This document shows, one piece after another, positions 50,201-62,175 of a stretch of DNA of 64,000 bases. This DNA is from Brachypodium distachyon. Its lineage: Eukaryota > Streptophyta > Magnoliopsida > Poales > Poaceae. Every line of letters starts with the position of its first letter. Within the stretch, counting starts at the first letter, position 1. Where the stretch lies: assembly GCF_000005505.3 (NCBI RefSeq), contig NC_016133.3:16740001-16804000 (forward strand). The letters run 5' to 3'. A program made the translations under genes and the position numbers. The notes under the pieces were generated by a model. That model was not told where the DNA came from. It worked only from the letters and a program-made list of their open reading frames with translations, and did no database searches.

Positions 50201-52183
50201 AATCAAATCCATCTTACAGTAGTGAGTATCTGCCTAAATATGGTATAGATTTTATATCATCAGCACCTTTGGAGGTCATTAACCAAGACCTTTCATAAAG
50301 TTGGTCTGTAGCACTTGGAGGAAAGAGAATGCCCTTGTTCTAGATTCCAGTTCACTTTATGTCTACTAAGTTGATCTCAATATTCAGACCCTGTACCGCT
50401 ATTTCCACTGCACATTTTCTAGGAGTTGTATTATCAGTACAAAATGCTCAATCTAAAACCTGCAACTCATGCGCACCCCCCTGGACTGAGTTCCCTGCAT
50501 GGTTCTTAGCCTCGGCCTCTGTACAGTTTTTTTTGCTTTTCTTTGCCTTTGCCTTGTTTTCGCTTTGTTCCGGCTTGCCAGTTGTACTTACGCTTCTTTG
50601 CAACAACGCTCGGTGTGTTCGAGAAAAAAACACTGCGACAACTGTTGTTCATGTATTGTTTTGTCTCATTCTTCTCTGATTATTGCAAAGCATTGTTCCC
50701 TCCTCAGTGATCTGTAGTTTTGTACGGTACTAACATATCGAGTTGTGCTTTATGCTCTCTTTGCAGCCAGGAATGGAAGAGGGTCGTAATTGCTATGCAG
50801 ATGAGCATTACTTACCAACACTGTTCCATGTCAGTAACTTTGTAGATAATGACCTTTGCTATTTAAACTTACTATTGTCACTAATTTGTGCTGAACTTGG
50901 AAGTTTCTATTTATATCAAACAGATGATGGATCCTGCCGGAATCGCTAATTGGTCCGTGACTTATGTTGATTGGTCTGAGGGGAAATGGCACCCCAGATC
51001 TTTTCGAGCTAAAGACGTCACTTATGAACTCCTGAAGAATATGACGGTGTGTTCCTTTTTAGTATTATCATCTTAGTACTATGCTTTAGATGATCATATA
51101 TTTTTGTTTTAATGGGATGCTCTAACTTGGTCTTGTTACAGTCAATTGACGTGAGCTCCCACATTACCAGCGATGAAAAGGTCCGTTCCTCTCCCTCTGG
51201 ATTACTTTGCACCTGTGGTTCTAACTAATTTATCGAGTATCCAAAAATATCACTTCAGGCTTCATAAGTTTGTGATTTAGAATTATACGTACAAATTTAC
51301 TTGCTAATGTATCAATTATCAAAACATATTGCTGGGTGTTATGAATTGATGACACTTAAATTATGATAGATAGTAGTAACAATGTTACTATTCAGTCATT
51401 TCACCATCTGTGCATCAAGTTATATAATTGCCGATTGGCATGGTAAACTACAATGTTCCCCGGCCCAAAATCCGCACAAAAGGAACACTGAAAAAAAGAT
51501 CAAATTCGATACCTGCCTAATGGATGTCCTTCACATCAGTTTGCTCTGTGCTGCTCCAGTTGCTGATGCCTGATGGCCTTGAAATTTTTCAGATGCGTAT
51601 AGTTGCCTCTTCCATACTTCAGAAAAATGTTTTGATTTATGAATATAACCTAATGGTGTGCAGAAAATCTCTTTAATCTGTCACATGCTTATAGTTGGCT
51701 CTTCCACATTTCGGTCAATTTCCTGTGATTCTCAAATACCATGATTGGTGATAGAAAAAAAATATTGCCACACAAGTGTTTTATGTGTTTTGGTGTTCAA
51801 CTACACAGGCAATACTTATATATAATTTTATTTTGGTAAGTAGCACATCCTGCAAAATGATTTACTTCCCACATTGTCATTGTATTTTCAAGTCTAGCCA
51901 TCCAACTCTGCGGGTAATTTGGCTTGTTGATTTTAAATACCATCAGGCTATGTCTTACTAGCAGCAACAATGCAACATCAAATAATTCGTCCCAAACTAT
52001 GTTGCAAAATATACTTAACATCATTCGCCTTTTTCTGCTTGTCCTTGAATGCAGAAAGAGCTCTTGCAGAGACCTTGCTTATGGAATGGACTGAAGAGAC
52101 CATGCTATTTATTTGCAAGGAAGTTCTACCCTGAAGCTTTAAACAACCTCATGAACTTATTCTCCAACTACACAATTTTTTGA
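47287..52183 (+). CDS. GT14-family (core-2/I-branching-like, DUF266, BC10-like) glycosyltransferase
   Basis: Plant relatives are Golgi type II membrane proteins; rice Brittle Culm 10 belongs to this family and affects wall strength. Substrate is not predictable here. Ten exons: 47287-47640, 48002-48100, 49291-49391, 49482-49553, 49796-49886, 50118-50198, 50767-50829, 50924-51046, 51142-51180, 52055-52183; in phase, 383 aa. There is a short basic cytosolic tail (PRRR), a single membrane anchor IWIPVAVSFIAITVLWAYLY (about residues 28-47), a stem, then the catalytic region with KIAFMFLTPGKLPFEKLWEL, YTIYVHASREKP, QFVLLSDSCVPLHNFDYVY, WFSIKRQHAMVVIADSLYY, EHYLPTLFH and TYVDWSEGKWHPRSF. It ends with a Cys-containing segment and FARKFYPEAL. 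Length and motif order match intact family members. Confidence 0.93.
48227..48354. mobile_element. Stowaway-type MITE in GT14 intron 2
   Basis: TA-flanked, with ends CTCCCTCTGTCCAACAAAGG and (reverse) CTCCCTCCGTCCAATAAAAG, each followed by ATGTCTCAA. Same family as 23,213-23,348. It lies in the second coding intron. Confidence 0.92.
48750..48832. mobile_element. MITE remnant with palindromic core, GT14 intron 2
   Basis: AATAAGTGTCGGGATCTAGT and its near reverse complement (ACTAAATCTCGGACACTTATT) flank a short centre, ending GATCAGAGGGAGTA on the right. The left CTCCCTC end is eroded. Confidence 0.65.
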
Positions 52184-53091
52184 GTCCCCATGGTAAAACC
52201 TAGGCATTACTGGAAGCATCTGATTCTCAGAATTCTTTTGTACACTGCTGGAAGAGATGATCTATACACTAACCGCGTACGTACAGAAATAGGGAAGTTA
52301 CCTTCGGCTGCAGCAATACTAAGATGTTGTTGTCTCATGGGTATATAATTGTTGTAGGATTTTATTCTTTTTTTCCTTAGTTTTCAGGGTTCCTTTTCCT
52401 GCAAATTTTGTCACTACTTGTCGTTGCACAAAAGGTGTGTAAAAGGGATTCTATTATTTATTCACAGTGTATGATGGTAACATAATTGTTCTGCAACAAG
52501 AGTCTGTCTTCATTTTCTGGACAGAGTTATCACTGAAAAAAAAAAGACTGCTGGCTTCCATGTTGACATTGAGGAACCTGTGATTTTCTAGTTACAATTG
52601 TTGCGACGTTGCTTGGTGTTTTAAGGGTCTCAGGGATTGGGCCCCCATAGATATTGGTTGGTTGATTTTGTGGATTGTCAATGAACTAAACTGGCAATCA
52701 TTAAACAAGAATGTAAAGCATAAAAGTCCTACTACGAAAATTGTATCCAAATATTGAAATTTGTATCAAACATTATAAGTTTGGTTTTGTATAGCACTTC
52801 TCTATTTTTCGCATGGGCCAGGCCGTGCTCAGGTGTTTTGTCACCGGGCTTTATGGAGACCGGCCCAAAACCCGTATGCCCAGCCCAGGTCACCGCTTAG
52901 CATTTCGCGAAAGAAACTCCTCCTCAAAGCCTGCAACAATTCACTTGCTCAAACAAAAAAAAACCCTGCAACATTTCACTCGCCAAGCAAGAGATGGCGG
53001 CGAACTGGCAAAACTGGCAGGCACTCCACGGAGTTCGCTCTCCGCCGAGGTCGACGCCGACGCTGATCCCCTTCATCCCTCCTGCTCCAAG
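52184..53091 (+). other. GT14 3' flank and upstream region of first MATH-BTB gene
   Basis: No further gene. 52,850-53,091 is a C-rich, exon-like leader leading to the donor CTCCAAG|GTTTCC of the 5'-UTR intron of the first MATH-BTB gene. Confidence 0.5.
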
Positions 53092-53236
53092 GTTTCCTCC
53101 TCCTTCTCCTCCTCCTCCTCCTTCTCCCCCATCTTAATTCTTCTGCCACTCCAGAAATCCGCCTCTTTCCCTCCATCGGTTCTACGTGTTATGCTCAGAT
53201 CCACGCTATCTTCTCACTAATCTTGGCTGCGGACAG
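53092..53236 (+). other. 5'-UTR intron of MATH-BTB gene 1
   Basis: Donor CCAAG|GTTTCC and acceptor GGACAG, with the ATG one base after the acceptor plus G. The same CCAAG|GTT context occurs upstream of the other two genes. Confidence 0.6.
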
Positions 53237-53237
53237 G

Positions 53238-54305
53238 ATGGGGCTTGAATTGACGGACACGGCGTCGCGGTGCACCACGGGGAAGGCGGTGGGATCGCAC
53301 GAGTTCGAGATCGACGGGTACAGCCTCAAGAAGGGCATGGGCGTCGGCAAGTTCGTCCGGTCGGCCACCTTCACCGTCGGCGGCTACAACTGGGCCATCC
53401 GCTTCTACCCCGACGGATTTACCGAGGATGCCAAAGATCATGTGGCGATCTGTCTCGAGTTCATGAGCAGCAACGCCAAGGTCCGGGCGTTCCACGACAT
53501 GGGATTGGTAAAGCACGCCACAGGACTGATGGGCGCCGGCTTTGTCCGTTCAGAGACGATGGTGTTCACCTCTACGGCTGCAATTGACAAAACCACCATA
53601 CCAAGGGTTAAGCTGGAAGGGTCAAAGTACATTCAGGACGACCGTCTCATAATCAAATGTGTGCTGACGGTCCTCAAAGAATCGCAGGTCTTTCAGACCA
53701 AGGGGTCCTCTGAAATCGAGGTGCCGCCTTCAAACATCACGGAGGACCTAGGCAAGTTGTTGGGAGCAAAGGAAGGAGCAGATGTCACTTTCAGTGTTGG
53801 GGGAGAGACCTTTCAGGCACACAAGATTGTGCTCGCGATGCGGTCGCCAGTCTTCAGAGCAGAGTTCTATGGGCCGATGCTGGAGACGAGGATGCAGTGC
53901 GTGGCAATCGAAGATATGCAACCTGCTGTTTTCAAAGCTCTTCTGCATTTCATATATACAGATTCACTGCCTAACTTGGATGATCTTGTGGAAGATGGTG
54001 ATGCTAACTGTGAGATGATGAAGCATTTACTTGTGGCTGCAGACAGATATGCTATCGACAGGCTAAAGTTGATCTGTCAAAATGTTCTTGCCAAGAATCT
54101 TGATGTGGAGAATGTGTCAACAACATTGGCTTTGGCTGATCAGTTCAACTGTGACAGGCTTAAAGATGTTTGCTTTGACTTTATTGTCTCTTCAAATGAG
54201 AAGGAGGCTGTGGTTGCAACCAATGGTTATGCAAATCTCAAGAGAACTTGCCCTTCTGTTTTAGTAGATTTGTTTGAGAAGACAAGTAGGCTTCGCAAAG
54301 CATAG
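53238..54305 (+). CDS. MATH-BTB protein 1, putative CUL3 ubiquitin-ligase adaptor
   Basis: MATH-BTB proteins pair a substrate-binding MATH domain with a BTB domain that binds CUL3; grasses have greatly expanded the family. Single coding exon, 355 aa. The ATG at 53,238 (MGLELTDTASR...) is preferred over an upstream TTG. MATH is about residues 20-140 (GSHEFEIDGYSLKKGMGVGK, TFTVGGYNWAIRFYPDG). BTB is about 180-290 (GADVTFSVGGETFQAHKIVL, AIEDMQPAVFKALLHFIYTD). A C-terminal helical region ends GYANLKRTCPSVLVDLFEKT. The second half of its MATH domain (GLMGAGFVRSETMVFTSTAA...) differs clearly from the two sister genes, which share a WxxxTPxxFRSxDSSRF-like segment; this suggests altered substrate contacts. 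Neighbours at 57.9 and 62.2 kb are tandem paralogues. Confidence 0.95.
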   Translation: MGLELTDTASRCTTGKAVGSHEFEIDGYSLKKGMGVGKFVRSATFTVGGYNWAIRFYPDGFTEDAKDHVAICLEFMSSNAKVRAFHDMGLVKHATGLMGAGFVRSETMVFTSTAAIDKTTIPRVKLEGSKYIQDDRLIIKCVLTVLKESQVFQTKGSSEIEVPPSNITEDLGKLLGAKEGADVTFSVGGETFQAHKIVLAMRSPVFRAEFYGPMLETRMQCVAIEDMQPAVFKALLHFIYTDSLPNLDDLVEDGDANCEMMKHLLVAADRYAIDRLKLICQNVLAKNLDVENVSTTLALADQFNCDRLKDVCFDFIVSSNEKEAVVATNGYANLKRTCPSVLVDLFEKTSRLRKA

Positions 54306-54714
54306 ATGTGCAGCTCATCCTGAGTAAGTTCAGTTCATACTTCTTAGCTGTATCAGTTCCTTGCTTAGTATTCCTAAAGGCTAAAGCAGCTCATGCTAAA
54401 TAGAACTCATGGTTTGCAAGTCTACTTTCTCAGATTGTGTGTATCTCTGGTCAAATTATTCGACGCACAAACAGTACAATATCAATTTGTTTAACTATCA
54501 AGGTCACTACTTCAGTGAATCGATATCTGTAGCATATCTTTTGAGGGAACCAAATAGCATAAACTAGTGTGGTGCCCACATCTTGCTACGGCAAACTTTA
54601 GAAAATGTTATTAATCTGTGAAATAATATGGAAGACAACTTTAGGAATTAAAAATTGGCGTGTTCAAATACATGTATTATCTATAAATAGCGGTCGACTG
54701 GAACACAATCTTAG

Positions 54715-54890
54715 ATTATATAACACGCTCACACAAAGATATGTAAATTACACAGTGGTCATTAAAGTAATACTCAGTCTTTAGGAACGGAGGGAGTACA
54801 CATTATATAACACGCTCACACAAAGATATGTAAATATGCAAGTTTGCACTAAAACAGCGACAAGTATTTAGGAACGGAGGGAGTACACAT
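54715..54890. repeat. 87-bp tandem duplication including a MITE end
   Basis: ATTATATAACACGCTCACAC at 54,715 recurs at 54,802, and TTAGGAACGGAGGGAGTACA at 54,781 recurs at 54,868, a period of 87. The CGGAGGGAGTA block is a Stowaway-like right end, now present twice. Confidence 0.9.
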
Positions 54891-56929
54891 TTTACAACAT
54901 TCTTGTTCTACATAGATGTAAATAATACTATATGGGAAAAGCAAATGCCAGGTACTGAAAGACAAGTGGTTGCACTCTAAATGCAAGTTGAGCATTTGTC
55001 TTTTCATTTAGGGCATATTTGATACTGTTTTTTGCATGATTTTTTCTAGGTTCTTATATTATAATAGTATGATGCATATCTATGGAATTTATGATTCCTG
55101 ATTGCAAGAGTGGGTAAATCCCTAAACTCAAGAACCTACGTTTACATGTACAAAACCCAGTCTCACATTTATTCATCATATGTGTATCATGTATCAATAG
55201 TAGGTCAAAATTGCATGTTTTATCTGACACCATCGATTGTTGCGGATTCTCCCAAATTTGTAGCTCTTTGTAATAATTTGTATTCCTTTTGTACAGACAA
55301 ACCTCACCAAGATGTCTCTGTCGGTTGGCCCCAATGATGGGGATTTCGGTCTTGGCTGGTGTTGGACATGGGTCAATAAGATGTCTTCCCTTGTGCTTTG
55401 GTGCTTGTCCTTCAATGGCTGCCATGCACTGTGGTTTACCACCATCTCCAGATTACAACATCGCTTGTGGTTGATATCTAGATTGCAGGCCTTGAATCAT
55501 GCTTCTCTGCAGTATATGGACCTTTTGATTGGACTTGGCCGATGACATCTTGACGCCAAGACGCGGATCTCCGACATTCAATCAACGCTTATCTCCTATG
55601 GTCCTAGAATCATATCTCATATCTAGTAGTTAACGCACTTGCTAGATCGGTCGAGTGGCTTCCTGGGGTCATGCTGCGAACGCCTTCTTTGACCATCGCA
55701 GGCAGTTCCTCTCTATTTCGTGATCAGATGCTGGGTTGGTGTCCATGTCTTTGTGGATGGGGGTTGTGCGTCCATCCCTTGTGTTAACAGTTTGATTCCT
55801 CTTTGGAAAATGTTGCCCCCTTTATCTGTGCCCCTGGCCATTGTATAAGCATCTTAATAATTATGACTGTAATCAAAATAAATCTAATGGCTAAAATTTA
55901 AAGGGTGATGTGCTGTTAATTGGGTTACTGCATTAGGAGTCAGTTTTCGATTAAAGAGAGATAGGAACCAAACTAAAGCGACCTAATTAACAAATTGAAC
56001 ATACAGTGTGTCATAATCATACTCTGAAAACTTTATTTTACCTTAAATGATTCTTATCTTAGAACTTATCATGCTGTGTCATGATTATTTGAGGATCATA
56101 TGCTGTGAAAACTGGCCAGGTATAGTTACACTTGATCTACTGTAGTATTTCGTGATAATCTCTGTTGTTAGGGGTGGCCGGTATTACTGCACCACCAGTT
56201 CCAAATAGTAAGTCAGAATATCAGCTAAATATTATGCATCATTCCAGCAATCCTCAATTTTGGTGGAATTATTAAGGTGCTAGAAACCTGAACAACAGCA
56301 TAGAGGACTCTTCAGACTTCAGAGGTAAACACTAGCAAGATAATTCTGGCGAAAAACATGCCAGCCGAGAATTCTGGCGCACAACCACGGCTGTAATCTC
56401 CCAGCAATCTTATCCCATCTGGGAATGAAACTCAAATAATTTCGGTAAAAAAAACCCAAATAATTGACTGGCGCCTCGCACAACAGTTAGAAATTAATCA
56501 CCTTGTGCTGTTTCAATGGCACTAAAATGACCATAGCTTTTTTTACAGACAACAAAGGAAAGTGACACCTTTCCGTTTGGAATCAAGCTTTGGACTAATT
56601 TTTTCCTCACAACAGCGGCGAGATCAAAAGTTTATAGAAAAGTCTAACCTCTCAACTAGCGAAAAAAACACAAGAAACAAGCTGATCATTGAGCATGGGT
56701 TGTCAAAAAACCAGAGTATTACAAGGGGAAGAAAGATAACACAAGCCGATGGCTACATTTTTTTAATTGCTTTTCAATCTAAAAGCTCATAGATAGTCCA
56801 AATGATTTCAAAAGAAGGGATCAACCATTCGAAACACCGAAACCTCTAGCTAAGAGAACAACATGGATCACTTTGGCATCATGACAACTGCATCATACCT
56901 TAATTATCGTGATGAACAGTTATGATTCT

Positions 56930-57030
56930 TAGCCTTTGACTTTGTATAAAATACAATACTTGCAGAGAAGATTTCAATGGAAGCGTTGATTTTGGCTGTC
57001 CATATAATCCGATCAAAGGCTAAGAATTCT
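56930..57030. repeat. Short foldback (about 100 bp)
   Basis: GATTCTTAGCCTTTGA near 56,925 and its reverse complement TCAAAGGCTAAGAATTC near 57,013 bracket about 75 bases. A possible miniature element. Confidence 0.55.
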
Positions 57031-57743
57031 GTTTTTTAAACGTTGCATTCTAGTTTTGTTACAAATTTTCAGTCGTGCTCATCAAATCTAAGAAGTGGCA
57101 AGGAAACCAGGTAGGTAGGAGCCCTAACCGCTCTAAACTAAAAGGATTACATAACATAAGCGTTAGACCTCTTTCTTTTCGACTTCTACACCACCTTTTA
57201 GGTTACATAAAGCCACTAGCTAAAACGAAACTTTTAAGGTCCTAGGAAGCCACCAACGGTAAAAGAAAGTAAAACTTCTCAGTTTTTTTTTCTTTACATA
57301 AAATCCAGCCCCTAATTCATTTGGAGAAAGTTTTTCAAACTTCTCCACCAGATTGGGCTAAAATAAAAAACTTTCCCAACCGATTACTACGGAGACACAA
57401 CTGAACTTTTGTTCGAATTTACGGCCAAAATGCCACCATGTGAACACCCAAACCACCCAAATACCGAGCCGCGCCATGTTGATGAACTTTAAAAAAATCG
57501 ACATGCTTAATAATTCTTATTTTTTTTGAGGGAATCTTATTTTCTTTTTTAGATAAGCAATTCTTATTGTTTTTTTAGATAACCATTCTTATTGAAAATA
57601 AGAAAGGAAAAGGTACACGGCTTAATGGCCCGACCCATTTACCTGCCAAGCGGCGGGAGTAGTAACCCGGACCCGTCGCCTCCTCCTGTTCTCATCTCCG
57701 CCGCCGTCCCCGCCGATCGGGGGTTCTCCCCTCCACGGCCAAG

Positions 57744-57832
57744 GTTTTCCTCCCATCACGCGCCTCTTGCCCCGAAAAAATTCGTCTCTTTTCCCCTCAT
57801 TTGATCTGATCCCGAACTGTTCTTGTGTTCAG
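57744..57832 (+). other. 5'-UTR intron of MATH-BTB gene 2
   Basis: Donor CCAAG|GTTTTCC, acceptor TTGTGTTCAG. Same position and context as in genes 1 and 3; the block TTTTCCCCTCATTTGATC is shared with gene 3's intron. Confidence 0.65.
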
Positions 57833-57859
57833 TTGTTCTGATCTTGGTCGCGGAGAGCA

Positions 57860-58954
57860 ATGGGATCCCAATCCAAGAGGACGCTGTCGAGGTACAGCAC
57901 CGTCACGGAGCATGGCTCCCACACGTTCGAGATCTCCGGGTACAGCCTCAAGAAGGGCATCGGCGTCGGCGAGTTCATCCAGTCGAGCACCTTCACCGTC
58001 GGCGGCTACGACTGGGTCATCCGCGTCTACCCCGACGGGTCATGCGACGCCGTCAAGGACTACGTGTCGGTCTATCTCGAGATCATGAGCAGGAACACGG
58101 AGGCGAGGGCGTGCTGTAGCCTCAGGTTGATTAACCAGGACACCGGAAAGCCAGTCATCATGTGGTCTGAAGAAACCCCCAAGGTGTTCAGGTCCTGCGA
58201 CAGCAGTCGCTTTGGCCCCCAAAATGGACAATTCGTGCTGAGAAGTGTGCTGGAGGAGGAATCATTAGGCTACATCAAGGATGACTTTTTCCAGATCGAG
58301 TGCGACATTACTGTCATCAAAGATTCGTACGTGTACGAATCCTCAGTGTGGTCTGAAATCACTGTGCCACCATCAGATTTATCCCAGCATTTGGGCAAGC
58401 TATTGTCAGACAAGAAGGATACAGACGTGACTTTCAGTGTTGGAGGAGAGAATTTTGTGGCGCACAAGATCGTACTCGCTATGCGGTCACCTGTCTTCAA
58501 GGCACAGCTGTATGGTCAGATGAAGGAGAGGAGGGCGCGGCGCATAACTGTCGAAGACATGCAGCCTGCTATTTTCAGGGCCTTGCTGCATTTCATCTAT
58601 AACGATTCGCTGTCTGCTGATATGGATGATCTTAATGATGATGAATACAGTGAAACCATCCGGCATTTGCTTGTTGCTGCAGATAGATATGCCATGGACA
58701 GGCTAAAGTTGATGTGCCAAAGCATCCTTTGTGACTATATTAACGTGGAGACCGTGGCAGCTACACTGGCTTTAGCTGATCAGCATAACTGTGACAAGCT
58801 CAAGGCTGTTTGCGTTGAATTCCTTGAATATACTGCATCCTCAGAGGGGATGGATGCTGTGGTGGCAACCCAAGGATATGCAGATCTCAAAAGAACTTGC
58901 CCTTCTGTCTTAGTGGATGTGTTTGAGAAGACAAGTAGGTCTCGCAAAGCATAG
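57860..58954 (+). CDS. MATH-BTB protein 2, putative CUL3 ubiquitin-ligase adaptor
   Basis: Single coding exon, 364 aa, ATG at 57,860 (MGSQSKRTLSRYSTVTEHGS...). MATH is about residues 16-145 (SHTFEISGYSLKKGIGVGEF, STFTVGGYDWVIRVYPDG). BTB is about 185-300 (DTDVTFSVGGENFVAHKIVL, VEDMQPAIFRALLHFIYNDS). A C-terminal helical region follows with RHLLVAADRYAMDRLKLMCQ, LALADQHNCDKL and a tail ending SRKA. It retains the segment FRSCDSSRFGPQNGQFVLRS in MATH that gene 1 has lost or replaced. Closer to gene 3 than to gene 1 by eye. Substrate unknown. Confidence 0.96.
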   Translation: MGSQSKRTLSRYSTVTEHGSHTFEISGYSLKKGIGVGEFIQSSTFTVGGYDWVIRVYPDGSCDAVKDYVSVYLEIMSRNTEARACCSLRLINQDTGKPVIMWSEETPKVFRSCDSSRFGPQNGQFVLRSVLEEESLGYIKDDFFQIECDITVIKDSYVYESSVWSEITVPPSDLSQHLGKLLSDKKDTDVTFSVGGENFVAHKIVLAMRSPVFKAQLYGQMKERRARRITVEDMQPAIFRALLHFIYNDSLSADMDDLNDDEYSETIRHLLVAADRYAMDRLKLMCQSILCDYINVETVAATLALADQHNCDKLKAVCVEFLEYTASSEGMDAVVATQGYADLKRTCPSVLVDVFEKTSRSRKA

Positions 58955-61900
58955 ATGAGCAACTAATCCAAGCCAACTCTGTTTGCTAGGTAGTTTTGTT
59001 GTTACATTGTTATGTTAAATAGCCTACTTGCACCTAAATATTTATTTCTGACTTTTGAGAAAACTTCTCTTAGAATCATGGATATAATATTTTATCTCTT
59101 TCATCCTGCTAGTTGCATGTTACCTTTATAGTTTTTAAAGAAGTATGTATGTACAGTCTAGCACATGATCCGTATGTTCCACTGTTAACTACCCCCACCC
59201 CACTATATGATACACTGAAACCAAGAAAATGCTTATTAAATCATTTAAAAGACATGTTACAACTACTCAAACTCCTCCAAATCATTTAGTAATGGTAAAG
59301 GGTGTATATACTGAATCACCAATGCTTTTTGGTTCGATAAAGTTATGTTGAAATGGGGTTTCCCGAGGTTTTGGACTGTTATAGGGGAACTGTGGTAGTG
59401 ATAATTTGGAGACCTGTATTCTATGAAATATTTGTGCATATTGCATAGTTGATCTTTTGTTTGATATTTTACTAGAAATTAATGGAACCATGGATGGAAT
59501 ATAAACAGGATACGCCTCATAAACCTTGTTTCATTGCGAGCCCGGACTAATTAGGCTATTTCAATTTTCTGTACAGTTGGGTTTGAGATAATATTTTCAA
59601 TTATGAGATTTGGTCTTGATGTGTTGTTGTGATTACAGTTCAATGGTCTAACCTCTAGACTCATAGTTTTAGGCATATATTAGACCGGCAAGCACAATTC
59701 ATGAACTGTAATCTATTTTGAGTTCACAAATGTAATATAAACATGGGAAAGATAATAGTTTGTACTTTGTTTAATATAGTTTCCTTCCAAAGGTGTCAAC
59801 CAATAGCATTTTGATGTTAGCTTTCATTGACCATATAACATCAACCGTCTTTGATGCTCAATTGCTCATTATTCGTATAACCCACTTGTGTTGTTAATCC
59901 CCCAACTTAGTTTGCATAAGCTTGCTGTAGGTAACTTGACAAAAATAAATCATGATTTTACACTGGCAGAGTTCAAATGCACATTATACCTGTTGACATG
60001 TAAACTGCATCTTGCATTGGAGATGCATCACACATGAGTGTGATTGCTCAGTTATTCAGGTTTGCCTGCAACTCTGATCCAATAGCTGGTTGGCTTATAT
60101 CACCAAATGCATGTGTGCCACGTACTAAAGCACGGGAGCAGGCCCAGTTGCAGTTCTCTCTTCGAATGAAATGCGATTTTCGAGGGGAGAGTTTTTTTTT
60201 CTCAGTTTTCCTACTTATATTGCAAAATCTAAATCTATCTATGCTTATGTATATTGTACTTGGTTCATGTCCACTATTCATCCAGATGACAATGCCTCTG
60301 ATTGGTTCATAAGGAAAATAAGCTTAATTTTTTACATGAATTCTAACTTCATTTTGGTTTGTTATTGATAATTACCCATTGAAAGGGCTAAAAAGAAGGA
60401 TTGTCAGATTGAGCTATGTAGCCGCCGGTGTACATGGTTTGCTAAACATAAGATTCTATGTTCCACCGCCATCTCATCAGCACTTGGCTTTGTTGTTCTG
60501 TATCAAGTAATATGTACTCCGTAGCTCTTTGTTGTTCATTATGCTATGATGTATCTATGAATCATTAGTGAATACCAATACAATATGGCTAAGCACTAGT
60601 TATACTGTTGGAACGGAGGTATCATTAGTGAAGACTTCAACTTCAATGTATCTATGAATCTGTCTCAAGGGACGGCTCAACACTAGAGTAAACCTTCTCA
60701 GAAAATTGGCGGTGCTCCTTTCACCCTGAGAATAACCTAATGTGCTCATCGGATAAAGGGACCGAGGAAAATGGTTGTCGTCTCCTCATGGTTGCAATAC
60801 CTCTCTTCGTGCCTTGGCGTGGCTTTTTAATTGTTCAGGCTGTTTTCTTTCACGTACTAATATCCAGTTGAATATTTACTGCTCGCCGGTGATTCAAGGC
60901 TTGTTGGGCAACCAGTGGGAAAACGCGCGCTGTGGCTTCCTTATTCGAGTTGGCCGTGATCTTCTGGAATGTTTTGGGTTTATTTTCGATAAAGTTTCGT
61001 GAACAAGGGTTGTAATAAAATAGCTCATGATTTAGCTCAGTTTGCAAAAGGAGGTGTAGATTTTGCAGTTCTGCAGCTTGAGTCACCTGTTATAGCTCCT
61101 CGCTGATGATCGTAAGAACATCGTTCCTATTTAAATAAAACCCTTATTTCCTTGCAAAAAATATCCGTAAAAAGTGTCGGAGAGAGTATATTAATGACCG
61201 AGAGTAACTACATTTGATTTGTAGCATATTCGACTCATTTGGAACAAATGTTAAATGTCTTCCCGCATATCCTATAGTGATTGGGGCAATGCTAGTTAAG
61301 GAGCATTGTGCGGTTGTTTTTTCTCACGAGTTGGGAGCCCAACCCATATATCATTGGGCTTTCTTAGGCTTCGCTCCATATTACATCAGTGATCTTTTGA
61401 GAAAGTAATTTATTTTTTCAGAAACATCAGCGATCTCTCCGAGCCGCCCTGAGCCAAAACAAAAAAAAATTAGACTAGTAATAGTAGGAAGTAATACAAA
61501 ATAGTAACATGCATATGTTACTATTTTACTGGATAGTACGGAGTAACATATTTGTAATAACATAGGGTTTGTTTGGTTTAGCACCCATGTGCGCCTCGCC
61601 AAGTATTGGCACGCCAGCTCTTTCACGGCATTCGTGTGCTTCAACGCTCGCACGTTGGCTCGCTAAACATCCTTCTGTAGAAAACATGTCAACGCTAGTT
61701 CAGTTTCACGCACTGGCCAAAAAAGGACGGTGAAATTCTCCGTCAAGTCGCCAGCGAACCAACTCCTTAGCGTGGTGAGCTGGGACAAAAAAACTTATTT
61801 ATTAGCTTTATATAGTCATTTTATTTCAAGAAATGTGACGTGATGTAACATAATCATTAGTAGGCTTTTTTTACTCCCAAGTCCCAACTGGTCTTACGCG

Positions 61901-62033
61901 GTGAGCCGGTGACCCAGCAGCGGAAGGAACTGCCGTCTCGGTCAGTCGGTTGTGGGCTGCCGCCTCCCTACCGACCTCGATCGCCTTCTTCGCCGCCATC
62001 GCCACTGATCGGGTTCTTCCCTTCGAATCCAAG
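58955..62033. other. Intergenic between MATH-BTB genes 2 and 3
   Basis: AT-rich spacer with one retroelement remnant (60,770-61,110). No other gene recognised. 61,900-62,033 is the leader of gene 3. Confidence 0.5.
60770..61110 (+). pseudogene. RNase H-like (RVT_3 type) retroelement remnant
   Basis: Near 61,000-61,105 the frame reads VNKGCNKIAHDLAQFAKGGV, the usual CNxxAHxLA end of the plant LINE-associated RNase H-like domain. Upstream ECFGFIFDKVS fits the preceding strand in another frame. Frameshifts separate the pieces. Confidence 0.65.
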
Positions 62034-62146
62034 GTTCGCCTCCCACCTCCCCTCCCCTCCCATCGCTCGCTTCCGTTCCCGAAGAAACCTATCTTCCTCT
62101 TTTCCCCTCATTTGATCCAACTCCAATCCCGATCTGTGTTCGTCAG
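62034..62146 (+). other. 5'-UTR intron of MATH-BTB gene 3
   Basis: Donor TCCAAG|GTTCGCC, acceptor GTTCGTCAG, 29 bases before the ATG. Homologous with the gene 2 intron. Confidence 0.65.
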
Positions 62147-62175
62147 TAATCGGGGTTCCTGTGTCCCGGAAGAGG

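Larger units (their letters stand above)
54306..57743. other. Intergenic between MATH-BTB genes 1 and 2
   Basis: Contains the 87-bp tandem duplication at 54,715-54,890 and a small foldback at 56,930-57,030. At 55,290-55,860 there is sequence of exon-like composition with short open frames (+ 55,312-55,545) and no recognised domain, possibly a degraded transcript copy or element. The rest is AT-rich. 57,620-57,743 is the leader of gene 2. Confidence 0.45.

Noticed and set aside
55312..55545. Plus-strand ORF rich in Trp and Leu
   Set aside because: No recognised domain and no start or splice context; recorded only as exon-like composition.
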